Positions 35,719 through 44,506 of a stretch of 64,000 nt of DNA are shown one piece after another (position 1 is the first letter of the stretch; the number at the start of each line of letters is the position of its first letter). This stretch comes from Meridianimarinicoccus sp. MJW13 (GTDB taxonomy: Bacteria > Pseudomonadota > Alphaproteobacteria > Rhodobacterales > Rhodobacteraceae). The notes beneath the pieces were generated by a model. It did not search any database, was not told the origin of the DNA, and saw only the letters and a program-made list of their open reading frames with translations. The stretch spans positions 1 through 64,000 of the forward strand of contig NZ_JACNMU010000009.1 in the NCBI RefSeq assembly GCF_014901205.1. The letters are read 5' to 3'. The position numbers were made by a program, and so were the translations under genes.

Positions 35719-36195
35719 CCCAACAGGGAGTTGCGGCGGAAATCACCCCGGCTACGGGTCTGTCTAACGACCGCCCGGCGTCAGCTCGGATGCGACGAAG
35801 GGCGGACCGGACAAGCCGCGCTCTTGGGCACCCGCCGACGCGGCGGTGGCAAGCAGGCGAGGGGCGAGGCATCGTGTCTTTGTGGTGATTGCTGAACCGG
35901 CCTGCGCGTCGGGGTGTTCGGGAACGAGGATCTACCGGGAGAAGAACGCGTTGTGCAGTTCTACTCGCAGGGGCAGCCGTTCAGGATATTCCTGCAAGAA
36001 CTGCTTGGGCGGCTTGCCTTCCCAGACCTGCGCGTAGACCCGCATCATGTTGCCGCCATCGAGCCGACAGTTACGGGGGTCAGGGAAGGTCCTGCAGCGC
36101 ACCTCGGTCGGATCAACCGGGGTGCGCCCCTGCGCGCTGGCGGGGCGCAAGACCGTTGACAAAGGGAATGCGCTGCAGCGACCGGCGCGAGTTGG
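35719..36195. other. Intergenic stretch with a coding-like fragment
   Basis: Between two convergent genes. On the minus strand a 76-codon frame at 35932-36162 (TTG start) has host-like GC3 codon use in its second half, ending EYPERLPLRVELHNAFFSR, with GGNMMRVYAQVWEG before it. I do not recognise a family. Its N-terminal third looks unrelated, so it may be the tail of a lost gene or a small unknown protein. Nothing else is visible in the gap. Confidence 0.3.
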
Positions 36196-37104
36196 CTAAA
36201 GCGCGATCCCCTGCACCAGCGCCCCGCGATGGGCGATGACCTTAGCGGCGAGGTCAGCGCCGCCGCGCATAGCCTCGGCCAGGGCGCCGCCCTGGGCGCG
36301 GGTGGCCAGGAAGCCCGCGTTGAAGCTGTCACCGGCGGCGGTGGTGTCGACGATAGCCTCAGGGGCGGTGGAGACATGCGCAGCAAACGCCCCCCGGTCC
36401 AGCGTCAGCATTTCCGCGCCGCCGTTCTTGACCACCACCAGCCCCGATCCGCATTTAGCGTAGCGTTCGGCGGTGGCCTTCAGGTAGGCATCCCCAAAAA
36501 ACGACGCTTCGTCGTCGTAGGAGGGCAGGACCACGTCGGCCACCTCGGCCGCCTGCATGGTGGCGGTACACATGGTCTGCGGACTGTCCCACAGCGCCGG
36601 GCGCAGGTTGGGGTCGAAGACGATCTCGACCCCGGCAGCGCGGGCGGTGCGCAGGTGATCCAGCAGACTTGCGCGATCGGCCGCGGACAGGATCCCCAGG
36701 GTGATCCCCGAGAAATAGGCGACGGCGGCATCCTGCAAAGCCCCCGGCACCAGTCCCGGATCCTGGCACAGCCGTTTGGCGGCGCTGTCGCTGCGCCAGT
36801 AGGAGAAGCTGCGTTCGCCGTTGTCCAGGGTGATCAGATACAGGCCAACGGTGCTGTCCTTGCGGCTTTTCACGTGATCGGTGTTCAGCCCAGCATTCTG
36901 GAAGAACTCCAGCATCTTGCCCGAAATCGCATCGCTGCCGACGCAGGTGACATAGTCGACCTGCCAGTCGGGGCGCAGAAGCTTGCGCATGTACCAGGCG
37001 GTGTTGAGCGTGTCGCCGGCAAATCCTTGCAGCAACTTGTTGCCCTCGCCGGCCGGGGCAAGTTCGACCATGCATTCGCCAAGGCTGACAAATCGTTGGG
37101 TCAT
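36196..37104 (-). CDS. kdgK: 2-keto-3-deoxygluconate kinase (PfkB family)
   Basis: 302-residue sugar kinase phosphorylating KDG to KDPG for the Entner-Doudoroff aldolase. It has the N-terminal GECMVELAPAGEG and GFAGDTLNTAWYMRKLL, substrate loop SYWRSDSAAKRL, and the PfkB anion-hole/catalytic motif DTTAAGDSFNAGFL near the C-terminus (catalytic Asp in AGDS). It overlaps the upstream GntR gene by 4 bases and lies divergent from kdgF-kduI-kduD, whose end product is KDG. The PfkB family is broad (ribokinase, PsuK), but SYWR... with this context favours KdgK. Confidence 0.88.
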   Translation of the reverse strand: MTQRFVSLGECMVELAPAGEGNKLLQGFAGDTLNTAWYMRKLLRPDWQVDYVTCVGSDAISGKMLEFFQNAGLNTDHVKSRKDSTVGLYLITLDNGERSFSYWRSDSAAKRLCQDPGLVPGALQDAAVAYFSGITLGILSAADRASLLDHLRTARAAGVEIVFDPNLRPALWDSPQTMCTATMQAAEVADVVLPSYDDEASFFGDAYLKATAERYAKCGSGLVVVKNGGAEMLTLDRGAFAAHVSTAPEAIVDTTAAGDSFNAGFLATRAQGGALAEAMRGGADLAAKVIAHRGALVQGIAL

Positions 37105-37805
37105 GGGGTGTCCTCAGGTTCGAAATAGGCACTGTGTTGGGCGCGGATTTGCGCGATCTGGCCCTGGATGCGGCCAAGATGGCGTCGCACGGCGGCGTGG
37201 CACGCGTCAATGTCGTGATGGCGGATGCCGTCAACGATGGCCTTGTGGTCGTCGATGGCTTCCTTGGCTGCGAAGGCCAGCGAGAGGTAGCGGACGCGGT
37301 CGGTGTGAGCCTTTTGCAACTGGATCAGTTTCCACGCAAAGCCCTGACCGCCCCGATTGCAGATGGCGGCATGCAGGGCGTCGTCCAGTTCATGGAATCG
37401 ATCCGGGTCATCCTGCACGGTCGCCTCTTCCTGCTGTTCGATGATCCAGTCCAGCGCGGCGATATCCTCGTGCCCGAAGGTTTCACAGGCGATGCGCGAA
37501 GTTTCCAGTTCCAGCGCGGTGCGCACGAAGCGCGATTCGCGGATGGCGCGGGCCGAGATCTGGGTGACAAGCGTGGCCCGTTGCGGCCGGATGTTCAGAA
37601 ATCCTTGCTCGGACAGGCGATAGAAGGCATCCCTTACGGGTTGGCGTGACACATTGGCTTGTCGGGCGATCTCGATCTCGGACACCTTGGTGTTTGGCGG
37701 CAGATCCAGGGTCAGGATTCTCCGCTGCATGTCGTCAAAGATCTGATCCGCCACCGACGGGCGGCGCGGTTCGATCGGCAATGCGCCGGGATCGCTGTTG
37801 GCCAT
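37101..37805 (-). CDS. GntR (FadR subfamily) regulator of uronate genes
   Basis: 234-residue regulator: an N-terminal winged HTH (~residues 18-80, VSEIEIARQANVSRQPVRDAFYRLSEQGFLN) and an all-helical FCD effector domain whose metal-binding His/Asp pattern is present (FHELDDALHAAI, DDHKAIVDGI, AVRRHLG). The start is ATG 37805 with GGGAGG about 6 bases upstream. It is co-transcribed with kdgK and divergent from kdgF, so it probably represses both arms until a keto-deoxy sugar intermediate appears. Confidence 0.88.
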   Translation of the reverse strand: MANSDPGALPIEPRRPSVADQIFDDMQRRILTLDLPPNTKVSEIEIARQANVSRQPVRDAFYRLSEQGFLNIRPQRATLVTQISARAIRESRFVRTALELETSRIACETFGHEDIAALDWIIEQQEEATVQDDPDRFHELDDALHAAICNRGGQGFAWKLIQLQKAHTDRVRYLSLAFAAKEAIDDHKAIVDGIRHHDIDACHAAVRRHLGRIQGQIAQIRAQHSAYFEPEDTP

Positions 37806-37823
37806 GGGTGCCCTCCCTTCCGA

Positions 37824-37853
37824 TTGACAACTACAGCATACTAGAATATTAGT
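37824..37853 (+). promoter_or_regulatory. Candidate kdgF promoter with operator
   Basis: TTGACA (37824-37829), a 17-base spacer and TATTAG (37847-37852) form a sigma70-like promoter toward kdgF. Symmetrical half-sites ACTA-N6-TAGT (37840-37853) overlap the -10, suited to repression by the adjacent GntR protein. The implied leader to kdgF is about 250 bases, with no gene in it. Confidence 0.4.
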
Positions 37854-38107
37854 CCATACCGTCGGGTCGGATCGCTCTTCTTCAAGCGGGAACCAGAGCC
37901 CGAATATGGGGGACATGCATGGCTGTTCGGGATCGTGACCGAGGCTTGCCGGATTTGCAGCGCCGGACCATTGGTTTTAGTGCGGGTGCCGCATGCCCCC
38001 AACCTGCCAGTTTCCCCGATCCGCATCCTTGTCCAAGGCGTGCGCCACATGCACAGCCGTGATGCTGACCCGCCCCCCGTCTCATACCGCCAATCGAGGT
38101 TTCCCCC

Positions 38108-38419
38108 ATGACAACCGTATTTCCCGTAGTGCAAGCCGACGAGGGCGTGATGCGTCAGGTTCTGGCCGACGCGCCTGACATGATGGTCGTGTCTGTCACG
38201 TTCGAGGCCGGGCGCGTAGGGGCGCTGCACAGCCATCCACATGTGCAGGCAACCTATGTCAAATCCGGCCGGTTCTCGTTTCAGGTTGATGGCAAGACCA
38301 TCGACGTGGGCGCGGGGGACAGCCTTGTCATCCCCTCGGGCGCCGAACATGGCTGCCGCTGTCTGGACAGCGGCGAGTTGATCGACTGTTTCACCCCCCG
38401 CCGCGACGATTTTCTGTGA
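38108..38419 (+). CDS. kdgF: KdgF-type cupin (unsaturated uronate linearisation)
   Basis: 103-residue single-domain cupin. KdgF speeds the ring opening of 4,5-unsaturated monouronates (from pectin, alginate and related polymers) to 5-keto-4-deoxyuronate. The metal-binding cupin motif is visible as GALHSHPHVQATYVKSGRF, with the second motif PSGAEHGCRCLDSGELIDCF. The next two genes act directly after it. It ends one codon into the kduI ribosome-binding region, 8 bases before the kduI start. Confidence 0.88.
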   Translation: MTTVFPVVQADEGVMRQVLADAPDMMVVSVTFEAGRVGALHSHPHVQATYVKSGRFSFQVDGKTIDVGAGDSLVIPSGAEHGCRCLDSGELIDCFTPRRDDFL

Positions 38420-38427
38420 GGTCCACC

Positions 38428-39252
38428 ATGACACCTGTTGCCATCCGCCACGCCATCGACCCTGCCACCGGCAAGACCCTGGATACCCAGGCCCTGCGCG
38501 ATCATTTCCATGTCGGCGGGTTGTTTCAGCCGGGACAGATCAAGTTGGTCTACAGCCATTATGACCGGATGATCCTTGGTTCGGTCGTGCCCGACGGCGC
38601 GCCGCTGACCCTGGACAAGGTCGAAAACACCGGCACCGAAAGCCTTCTGGAACGGCGCGAGCTTGGGGTTCTGAACATCGGCGGAGCGGGCACCGTGTCG
38701 GCGGCGGGCCAGACCCATGCGATGGAGGCCGGCGATGTTCTGTACCTCGGCATGGGCTCGGGCGCGGTCGAATTCGCCGGTGAGGGCCGTTTCTACCTGG
38801 TCTCGACCCCGGCGCATCGGGTCTGCCCGACGCGGCTGATCAAACCGTCCGAGGCCAAGCGCCTGGAACTGGGCAGCAAGGACACCGCGAACGAGCGGGT
38901 CATCATCCAGTTTCTGCATCCGGACGTTCAGGAAACCTGCCAGCTGACCATGGGCTATACCCAGTTCCTGCCGGGATCGGTCTGGAACACCATGCCCTGC
39001 CACCTTCATGATCGCCGGATGGAGGCTTATCTGTATTTCGATCTGGACGCCGATGCGCGCGTGTTCCACTTCATGGGCCGCCCCGAGGAAACCCGGCATC
39101 TGGTCATGGCCAACGAAGAAGCGGTCATCTCGCCGCCGTGGTCGATCCACTCGGGCGCTGGCACCGGATCCTACACCTTTTGCTGGGCGATGGCCGGGGA
39201 CAACGCCGATTTCACCGACATGGACATGGTGGCGATGGAGGACCTGCGTTGA
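38428..39252 (+). CDS. kduI: 5-dehydro-4-deoxy-D-glucuronate isomerase
   Basis: 274-residue cupin-fold isomerase converting 5-keto-4-deoxyuronate (DKI) to 2,5-diketo-3-deoxygluconate (DKII), EC 5.3.1.17. Zinc ligands lie in PCHLHDRRMEAYLYFDL (two His and a Glu) and in the C-terminal His of PPWSIHSGAGTGSYTF. Length is the family norm. The ATG at 38428 has GAGG 6 bases upstream; an in-frame GTG at 38416 overlaps kdgF. Confidence 0.94.
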   Translation: MTPVAIRHAIDPATGKTLDTQALRDHFHVGGLFQPGQIKLVYSHYDRMILGSVVPDGAPLTLDKVENTGTESLLERRELGVLNIGGAGTVSAAGQTHAMEAGDVLYLGMGSGAVEFAGEGRFYLVSTPAHRVCPTRLIKPSEAKRLELGSKDTANERVIIQFLHPDVQETCQLTMGYTQFLPGSVWNTMPCHLHDRRMEAYLYFDLDADARVFHFMGRPEETRHLVMANEEAVISPPWSIHSGAGTGSYTFCWAMAGDNADFTDMDMVAMEDLR

Positions 39253-39977
39253 CCCCCTTTTCGCTGGAAGGGCGCACGGCGCTGGTGACTGGCGCCAACA
39301 CCGGCATCGGGCAGGCCATTGCCGTGTCGCTGGGGCAGGCCGGGGCGCATGTGATCTGTGCGGGGCGCCGCAGTTGCGCCGAGACGGTCGGGCAGATTTC
39401 CTCGGGCGAAGAGATGCTGCTGGATTTCGCCGACCCGATGGCGGCGCGCGACGTCTTCGCGGGGCGCAAGATCGACATACTGGTCAACAACGCCGGGATC
39501 ATCCGGCGCGACGACAGCACCGATTTCAGCGAGGCCGACTGGGACGACGTGATGGATGTGAACCTCAAGGCGGTGTTCTTCACCTGCCAGAGTTTCGCCA
39601 GGGCGGTTCTGGCGCGTCAGGGCAAGGGGGCGATCGTCAACATCGCTTCGCTTTTGTCGTTTCAGGGCGGCATCCGGGTCCCTTCCTACACCGCGTCGAA
39701 ACATGGGGTGGCCGGGCTGACCAAACTGCTGGCCAATGAATGGGCCGCGAAAGGCATCAACGTGAATGCCATTGCGCCGGGCTATATCGAGACCAACAAC
39801 ACCGAAGCCCTGCGCAACGATCCCGAACGCTCCCGCCAGATCCTGGAACGGATCCCGGCCGGGCGCTGGGGCGAACCCTCCGACATCGGCGAGGCGGCGG
39901 TGTTCCTGTCCTCGCCCGCCGCGCGCTATATCCACGGCGCGGTGCTGAACGTGGATGGCGGCTGGCTTGCCCGCTGA
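39249..39977 (+). CDS. kduD: 2-dehydro-3-deoxy-D-gluconate 5-dehydrogenase
   Basis: 242-residue classical SDR reducing DKII to 2-keto-3-deoxygluconate (EC 1.1.1.127). Cofactor motif TGANTGIGQ (~residues 14-22), NNAG at ~83, catalytic Ser in SLLSFQGG, and YTASKHG with Tyr/Lys. The start is a TTG at 39249 whose last two bases form the kduI stop (TTGA), with GGAGG about 7 bases upstream. Upstream in-frame codons lie inside kduI and give no protein-like sequence. It feeds KdgK encoded divergently. Confidence 0.92.
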   Translation: MTPFSLEGRTALVTGANTGIGQAIAVSLGQAGAHVICAGRRSCAETVGQISSGEEMLLDFADPMAARDVFAGRKIDILVNNAGIIRRDDSTDFSEADWDDVMDVNLKAVFFTCQSFARAVLARQGKGAIVNIASLLSFQGGIRVPSYTASKHGVAGLTKLLANEWAAKGINVNAIAPGYIETNNTEALRNDPERSRQILERIPAGRWGEPSDIGEAAVFLSSPAARYIHGAVLNVDGGWLAR

Positions 39978-40060
39978 CCCTTGACCCCTGATGTGGTGGC
40001 GACGTGCCGGGCCCACGCCCGAAACGCCACCGCCGCGCGGGCCTGATCCGGCAACGAAAA

Positions 40061-40088
40061 CACCGCCGTCCCGTTCGGGGCGGCGGTG
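40061..40088 (-). terminator. Terminator of the aldehyde dehydrogenase gene
   Basis: CACCGCCGTCCC pairs with GGGGCGGCGGTG (one T-G pair) around GTTC. On the minus strand the stem is followed by TTTTCGTT. It lies 57 bases past the minus-strand aldehyde dehydrogenase stop, and may also block readthrough from kduD. Confidence 0.7.
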
Positions 40089-40144
40089 AAGGGGGGGAAA
40101 CTTTTTGGCGGCGGCCCCGGCAAGGGCCACCGCCGGGGAGGAGC

Positions 40145-41668
40145 CTAGAAGAAACCCAGCTTGTTGGGGTTGTAGCTCATCAGGATGTTCTTGGTCTGCT
40201 GGTAGTGGTCCAGCATCATCTTGTGGTTTTCACGCCCGATGCCCGACTGCTTGTAGCCGCCGAAGGCCGCATGGGCCGGGTAGGCGTGGTAGTTGTTCAC
40301 CCAGACACGACCGGCCTCGATGGCGCGGCCAAAGCGATAGCAGGTGTTGGCATCGCGCGACCACACGCCGGCGCCCAGGCCGTACATGGTGTCATTGGCG
40401 ATGGCGAGCGCCTCTTCTTCGTCCTTGAAGGTGGTCACGGAGACGACCGGGCCGAAGATCTCTTCCTGGAAGACCCGCATCTTGTTGTGGCCCTTCAGGA
40501 TGGTCGGCTGGATGTAGTTGCCGCCGGCAAGTTCGCCGTTGAAGCGGGCTGCATCACCGCCCACCAGAACCTCGGCGCCTTCCTCGCGGCCGATGGTCAG
40601 ATAGGACAGGATCTTGTCCTGCTGCTCTTTCGAAGCCTGTGCGCCGACCATGGTGTCGGGATGGCGCGGGTCACCGTGCTTGATGGCCTTCACCCGTTCG
40701 ATAGCGCGGGCGATGAACTCGTCATAGATGTCTTCCTGGATCAGCGCGCGGCTGGGGCAGGTGCAAACCTCACCCTGGTTGAAGGCGAACAGCACGAAGC
40801 CTTCGACGGCCTTGTCGAGGAAGGCGTCGTCCTTGGCCATCACGTCCGAGAAGAAGATGTTCGGCGACTTGCCGCCCAGCTCCAGCGTAACGGGGATCAG
40901 GTTGACGGTGGCCGCTTCCATGATCTTGCGGCCGGTGGCGGTGGAGCCGGTGAAGGCGATCTTGGCAATGCGCTTGGAGGTCGCCAGCGCGGCCCCGCAT
41001 TCGCCGCCATAGCCGTTGACGATGTTCAGCACGCCAGCGGGCAGCAGGTCGTTGATCAGTTCTGCCAGAACCATGATCGCGGCCGGGGTCTGTTCGGCGG
41101 GCTTCATCACGATGCAGTTGCCTGCCGCCAGTGCGGGCGCCAGTTTCCAGGCTGCCATCAGGATCGAGAAGTTCCACGGAATGATCTGGCCGACGACGCC
41201 CAGCGGCTCGTGGAAGTGATAGGCCACGGTGTCGGCGTCAATCTCCGACATATTGCCTTCCTGCGCCCGCAGAACCCCGGCGAAATAGCGGAAGTGATCC
41301 GCCGCAAGCGGGATGTCGGCGGCCATGGTTTCGCGGATCGGCTTGCCGTTGTCCCAGGTTTCGGCCTGTGCCAGCAGTTCGAGGTTTTCCTCGATACGAT
41401 CGGCGATCTTCAGAATCACGTTGGACCGTTCCGCCGCCGAGGTGCTGCCCCAGCCGCCCTTGGCCGCATGGGCCGCATCCAGCGCCAGTTCGATGTCCGC
41501 GGCATCCGAGCGGGCCACTTCGTTGATCATCGCGCCGGTGATCGGGGTGACGTTTTCGAAGTAGCGGCCATTGACCGGGGGGACGAACTTGCCGCCGATG
41601 TAGTTGTCATAGCGCAGCTTGAACGGCGACTGATAGGTGCCGGTATCGGTATGGGTCATTTCGTTCAT
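40145..41668 (-). CDS. Aldehyde dehydrogenase (ExaC/AldB type)
   Basis: 507-residue NAD(P)-dependent aldehyde dehydrogenase. Motifs: [20 protein letters not shown], general-base E263 in [10 protein letters not shown], catalytic C302 in [12 protein letters not shown], and the C-terminal [12 protein letters not shown]. The GEVCTCPSR form is typical of the acetaldehyde/ExaC subgroup acting on short aliphatic aldehydes (acetaldehyde, glycolaldehyde, lactaldehyde). The start is ATG 41668 with AGGAGG 6 bases upstream. Monocistronic, with its own terminator at 40061. A role in sugar breakdown by its neighbours is possible but not shown. Confidence 0.9.
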   Translation of the reverse strand: MNEMTHTDTGTYQSPFKLRYDNYIGGKFVPPVNGRYFENVTPITGAMINEVARSDAADIELALDAAHAAKGGWGSTSAAERSNVILKIADRIEENLELLAQAETWDNGKPIRETMAADIPLAADHFRYFAGVLRAQEGNMSEIDADTVAYHFHEPLGVVGQIIPWNFSILMAAWKLAPALAAGNCIVMKPAEQTPAAIMVLAELINDLLPAGVLNIVNGYGGECGAALATSKRIAKIAFTGSTATGRKIMEAATVNLIPVTLELGGKSPNIFFSDVMAKDDAFLDKAVEGFVLFAFNQGEVCTCPSRALIQEDIYDEFIARAIERVKAIKHGDPRHPDTMVGAQASKEQQDKILSYLTIGREEGAEVLVGGDAARFNGELAGGNYIQPTILKGHNKMRVFQEEIFGPVVSVTTFKDEEEALAIANDTMYGLGAGVWSRDANTCYRFGRAIEAGRVWVNNYHAYPAHAAFGGYKQSGIGRENHKMMLDHYQQTKNILMSYNPNKLGFF

Positions 41669-41976
41669 GGGGTTCCTCCTCAAGTTTCCGGGCCAGAAAT
41701 CCCGGATTTAAAGTGTCATCTTGTCGTCGCGGCACCGCTTTGGGGCAGCTGTCCAGACCCAGAAAGACACGTGGCGCGCAGCCGGGAAGGATCGGACGAT
41801 GGTCATCGCCCGCTGGGGGTACGCAGTGTCGGTGGGCATGGCGGTGTGCTCCGCAGGGTTGCTCTGCCAAGGATGGTAGAGCGCCAGATCACGCGGCGAT
41901 ATTGGCCAAAGGTCGAACATCGGTCGCAGGCCCCGCCGGGCGGAAGTCTGGCTGATTTCTCAGGTGGTTGGGGGTG

Positions 41977-43137
41977 TTACGCGCGGAAACCTTGGCCCAG
42001 ACGGTCCAGCATGGACAGGCACTGGCCCAATTGATCCAGAGTCACGAACTCGTCGGGTTTATGTGCCTGGTCGATGGATCCTGGGCCGCAAATCACCGCA
42101 TCCATGCCGATCTGCTGGAACAATCCGGCCTCGGTTCCGAAGGGAACGGTGCCCGCACCATTGGCACCGGTCAGCCGGAACACCAGGTCGCGGGCGGCGT
42201 TGGTCTCCATCGGGGTCAGTCCGGGAACCTCGCCGACGATCTCGGTGCGAATCTGCGCCTGCGGGGACACCTGGCGCATCGCGGGCAGCAGCACCTCGCG
42301 CACATGGGCGGCGACCTGATCCTTCACGAAGTCCATGTCGCCGGGCAGGGTGGGGCGCATTTCCCAATCCAGTTCGGCGTGCCCGGCGATGACGTTGTGG
42401 GCATGGCCACCCGACAGCCGCCCGACGTTGATGGTCGTGTAGGGCGGATCAAACTGCGTGGCCCCGGCGGCGCGCGTCTTCAGGGTCTCGCGCAACTCCA
42501 GCAGATGGGCGATGTAGCGCGCCGCGTATTCCACCGCGTTGACGCCAAGGTGCGGGGCCGAGCCGTGGCCTTCGGTCCCGGTGAAGGTCACGGTGTATTC
42601 GCAGCAGCCCTTGTGGCCGTCGATCACCTGCATCGAGGTCGGCTCGCCGATCAGGGCAAGGCCGGGGCGGATTTCGCGGGCGGCCAGAACCTCGACCAGG
42701 TGGCGAGCGCCAAGGCAGCCGACTTCCTCGTCATGGGTGAAGGCGAAATGGATGGGGCGGGTGCGGGCGGCGTCGCGCAGCACGTCCAGCTTGGTCAGGC
42801 AGGCGGCGATGAACCCCTTCATGTCACAGGTGCCGCGCCCGTAGAGCCGCCCGTCGCCTTCGGTCAGGGTGAAGGGATCGGTGGTCCAGGGCTGATCGGC
42901 CACCGGAACCACGTCGGTATGGCCCGACAGCACCAGCCCGCCGGGCGCCTCCGACCCCAGCGTGGCAAAGAGGTTGGCCTTGGTGCCGCTGGCATCCACC
43001 ATGACCTCGACCCGCGCGCCGGCGGCTTCCAGCAGGGTCGCGATGTAGTGGATGGCCTCCATGTTGGGGCGCGACGAGACCGTGTTGAATCCCACCAGAT
43101 CGCCAAGGATCTGGCGGCATCGCTCCAGATCGTCCAT
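41977..43137 (-). CDS. ArgE/DapE-family M20 deacetylase
   Basis: 386-residue zinc amidohydrolase, annotated in the family as acetylornithine deacetylase. Metal ligands: His in LSGHTDVVPV (~residue 71), Asp in GTCDMKG, Glu pair in THDEEVGC, and His near the C-terminus in AHKPDEF. A dimerisation domain lies between (YTINVGRL-like PYTTINVGRLSGGHAHNVI). It starts 4 bases after the M24 gene, so the two are co-translated. Because the partner resembles ectoine hydrolase, whose product is an N-acetyl-diaminobutyrate, deacetylation of that compound is an attractive but unproved role alongside N-acetylornithine. Confidence 0.85.
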   Translation of the reverse strand: MDDLERCRQILGDLVGFNTVSSRPNMEAIHYIATLLEAAGARVEVMVDASGTKANLFATLGSEAPGGLVLSGHTDVVPVADQPWTTDPFTLTEGDGRLYGRGTCDMKGFIAACLTKLDVLRDAARTRPIHFAFTHDEEVGCLGARHLVEVLAAREIRPGLALIGEPTSMQVIDGHKGCCEYTVTFTGTEGHGSAPHLGVNAVEYAARYIAHLLELRETLKTRAAGATQFDPPYTTINVGRLSGGHAHNVIAGHAELDWEMRPTLPGDMDFVKDQVAAHVREVLLPAMRQVSPQAQIRTEIVGEVPGLTPMETNAARDLVFRLTGANGAGTVPFGTEAGLFQQIGMDAVICGPGSIDQAHKPDEFVTLDQLGQCLSMLDRLGQGFRA

Positions 43138-43141
43138 CCGC

Positions 43142-44326
43142 CTAATCCTTCACGAACAGCTTGCGGGCCACGTTGCACAGCGGCTCGGCCGGGCCGCTGT
43201 CGCGGATCAGGATGGTTTCGGTGGTTTCCAACCCCCAGTTGTCCATCCACAGTCCGGGCATGAAATGGAAGGTCATGCCGGGTTCCAGCACGGTTTCATC
43301 GAAGGCGCGCAGCGACACCGTATGCTCGCCCCAGTCCGGCGGATAGCTCAGCCCCACGGCATAGCCGCAGCGGTTGGGCCGATCGATGCCGACCTTCACC
43401 AGTTCCGCGTCCAGTGCGCGGGCAATGTCGCAGGCGCGGTTGCCGGCGCGGGCCACCTCGATCCCGGCGTTCAGCCCTTCGGTCAGCGCGCTGGCGGCGT
43501 CGCGCATGAATTGCGGCGGCTTGCCGAAGAAGATCGTCCGGCACAGCGGCGCGTGATAGCGGCGATAGCAGCCCGATTGCTCGATGAAGGTGGCCTCGCC
43601 CTGTTTCAGCGCCTCGCCGTTCCATGTCAGATGCGGCGCCGAGGCGTCTTCGCCCGATGGCAGCATCGGCACGATGGCCGGATAGTCGCCCCAGCTGTCA
43701 TCCTCGCCCTGCACGGCGGTCTTGAACAGTTCGCCGACCAATTCATGCTTGCGCATCCCCGGTTCGGCCAACTCCATCGCCCGCCCGATCACCAGTTCCG
43801 ATATCCGCGCGGCGCGGCGCATGAAGTCCAACTCGTCAGGGGATTTCACAAGCCGCTGCCAGTTCACCAGCGTCGAGGCGTCGATGAATTGCGCCTTGGG
43901 CAGCCCTTCGGCCAGCGCGGCAAAGGCGCGGGCGGTGAAGAAATAGGTCTCCATCTCGACGCCGATGTTCTTGTCGCCGAAGCCCATGATCCGCAGGTGC
44001 GAGGCCAGATCGTCCATCGGGTGAATGTCGGGCGCCTGCACGTAACGGTCGGCGTAATGCAGGATCTGCCCATCCTCCATCCAGACCGTGCGGCGCGCGC
44101 CGTTGCCATCCATCAGGCGGCCCCACCAGAACGGCGCGCCCTCCATGGTCAGGATCACCCCCTGATGCACATAGAAGGACCAGCCGTCATAGCCGGTCAG
44201 CCAGTGCATGTTCGACGGGTTGGTCAGGAACAGAACGTCGATGCCCGCGGCCTGCATGGCGGTGCGGGTCAGGGCGATACGCCGGTCGTATTCGGCCTGC
44301 GAGAAGGGAGCGTTTTCGATCGGCAT
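43142..44326 (-). CDS. M24-family hydrolase, ectoine hydrolase-like (DoeA/EutD)
   Basis: 394-residue pita-bread protein. The N-terminal half (TNPSNMHWLTGYDGWSFYVH, RRTVWMEDGQILHYADRYVQ, HPMDDLASHLRIMGFG) closely follows ectoine hydrolase DoeA/EutD rather than prolidase. The usual M24 metal aspartates are missing (EQSGCYRRYHAPLCRT), as in the metal-independent hydrolases creatinase and ectoine hydrolase. The start is ATG 44326 with GGAGGT about 4 bases upstream. Other ectoine genes (ehuABCD, uehABC, eutABC, doeB) are not in the window, so the substrate may be ectoine or a related cyclic amidine/amide. Confidence 0.78.
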   Translation of the reverse strand: MPIENAPFSQAEYDRRIALTRTAMQAAGIDVLFLTNPSNMHWLTGYDGWSFYVHQGVILTMEGAPFWWGRLMDGNGARRTVWMEDGQILHYADRYVQAPDIHPMDDLASHLRIMGFGDKNIGVEMETYFFTARAFAALAEGLPKAQFIDASTLVNWQRLVKSPDELDFMRRAARISELVIGRAMELAEPGMRKHELVGELFKTAVQGEDDSWGDYPAIVPMLPSGEDASAPHLTWNGEALKQGEATFIEQSGCYRRYHAPLCRTIFFGKPPQFMRDAASALTEGLNAGIEVARAGNRACDIARALDAELVKVGIDRPNRCGYAVGLSYPPDWGEHTVSLRAFDETVLEPGMTFHFMPGLWMDNWGLETTETILIRDSGPAEPLCNVARKLFVKD

Positions 44327-44425
44327 CGCGACCTCCGGTTGCAGCAAGTGCCCCTGCACAGTGGAAGGCACGGCGAAAGCGCGTCAACCGGAAATCAGGG
44401 ACCGGGCGACAAGGTGAAACGAAAA

Positions 44426-44451
44426 ACGGGCCCGCAGTGGCGCGGGCCCGT
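44426..44451 (-). terminator. Terminator of sugar ABC operon
   Basis: ACGGGCCCGC (44426-44435) pairs with GCGGGCCCGT (44442-44451) around AGTGGC. On the minus strand the stem is followed by TTTTCGTTTC. It lies 55 bases beyond the minus-strand binding-protein stop. Confidence 0.8.
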
Positions 44452-44506
44452 CTGGTAGGATGGTCGCGACCGGCGGGGACGAAGCCCGCCGATGGCCAAG
44501 GTCGGA

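Noticed and set aside
37854-38107. A small gene or riboswitch in the kdgF leader
   Set aside because: The short open frames have no ribosome site or domain, and I could not find a conserved fold.
40004-42034. A 676-codon plus-strand frame over the aldehyde dehydrogenase
   Set aside because: It is antisense to a full-length enzyme with catalytic residues and runs into intergenic DNA; no domain is seen.
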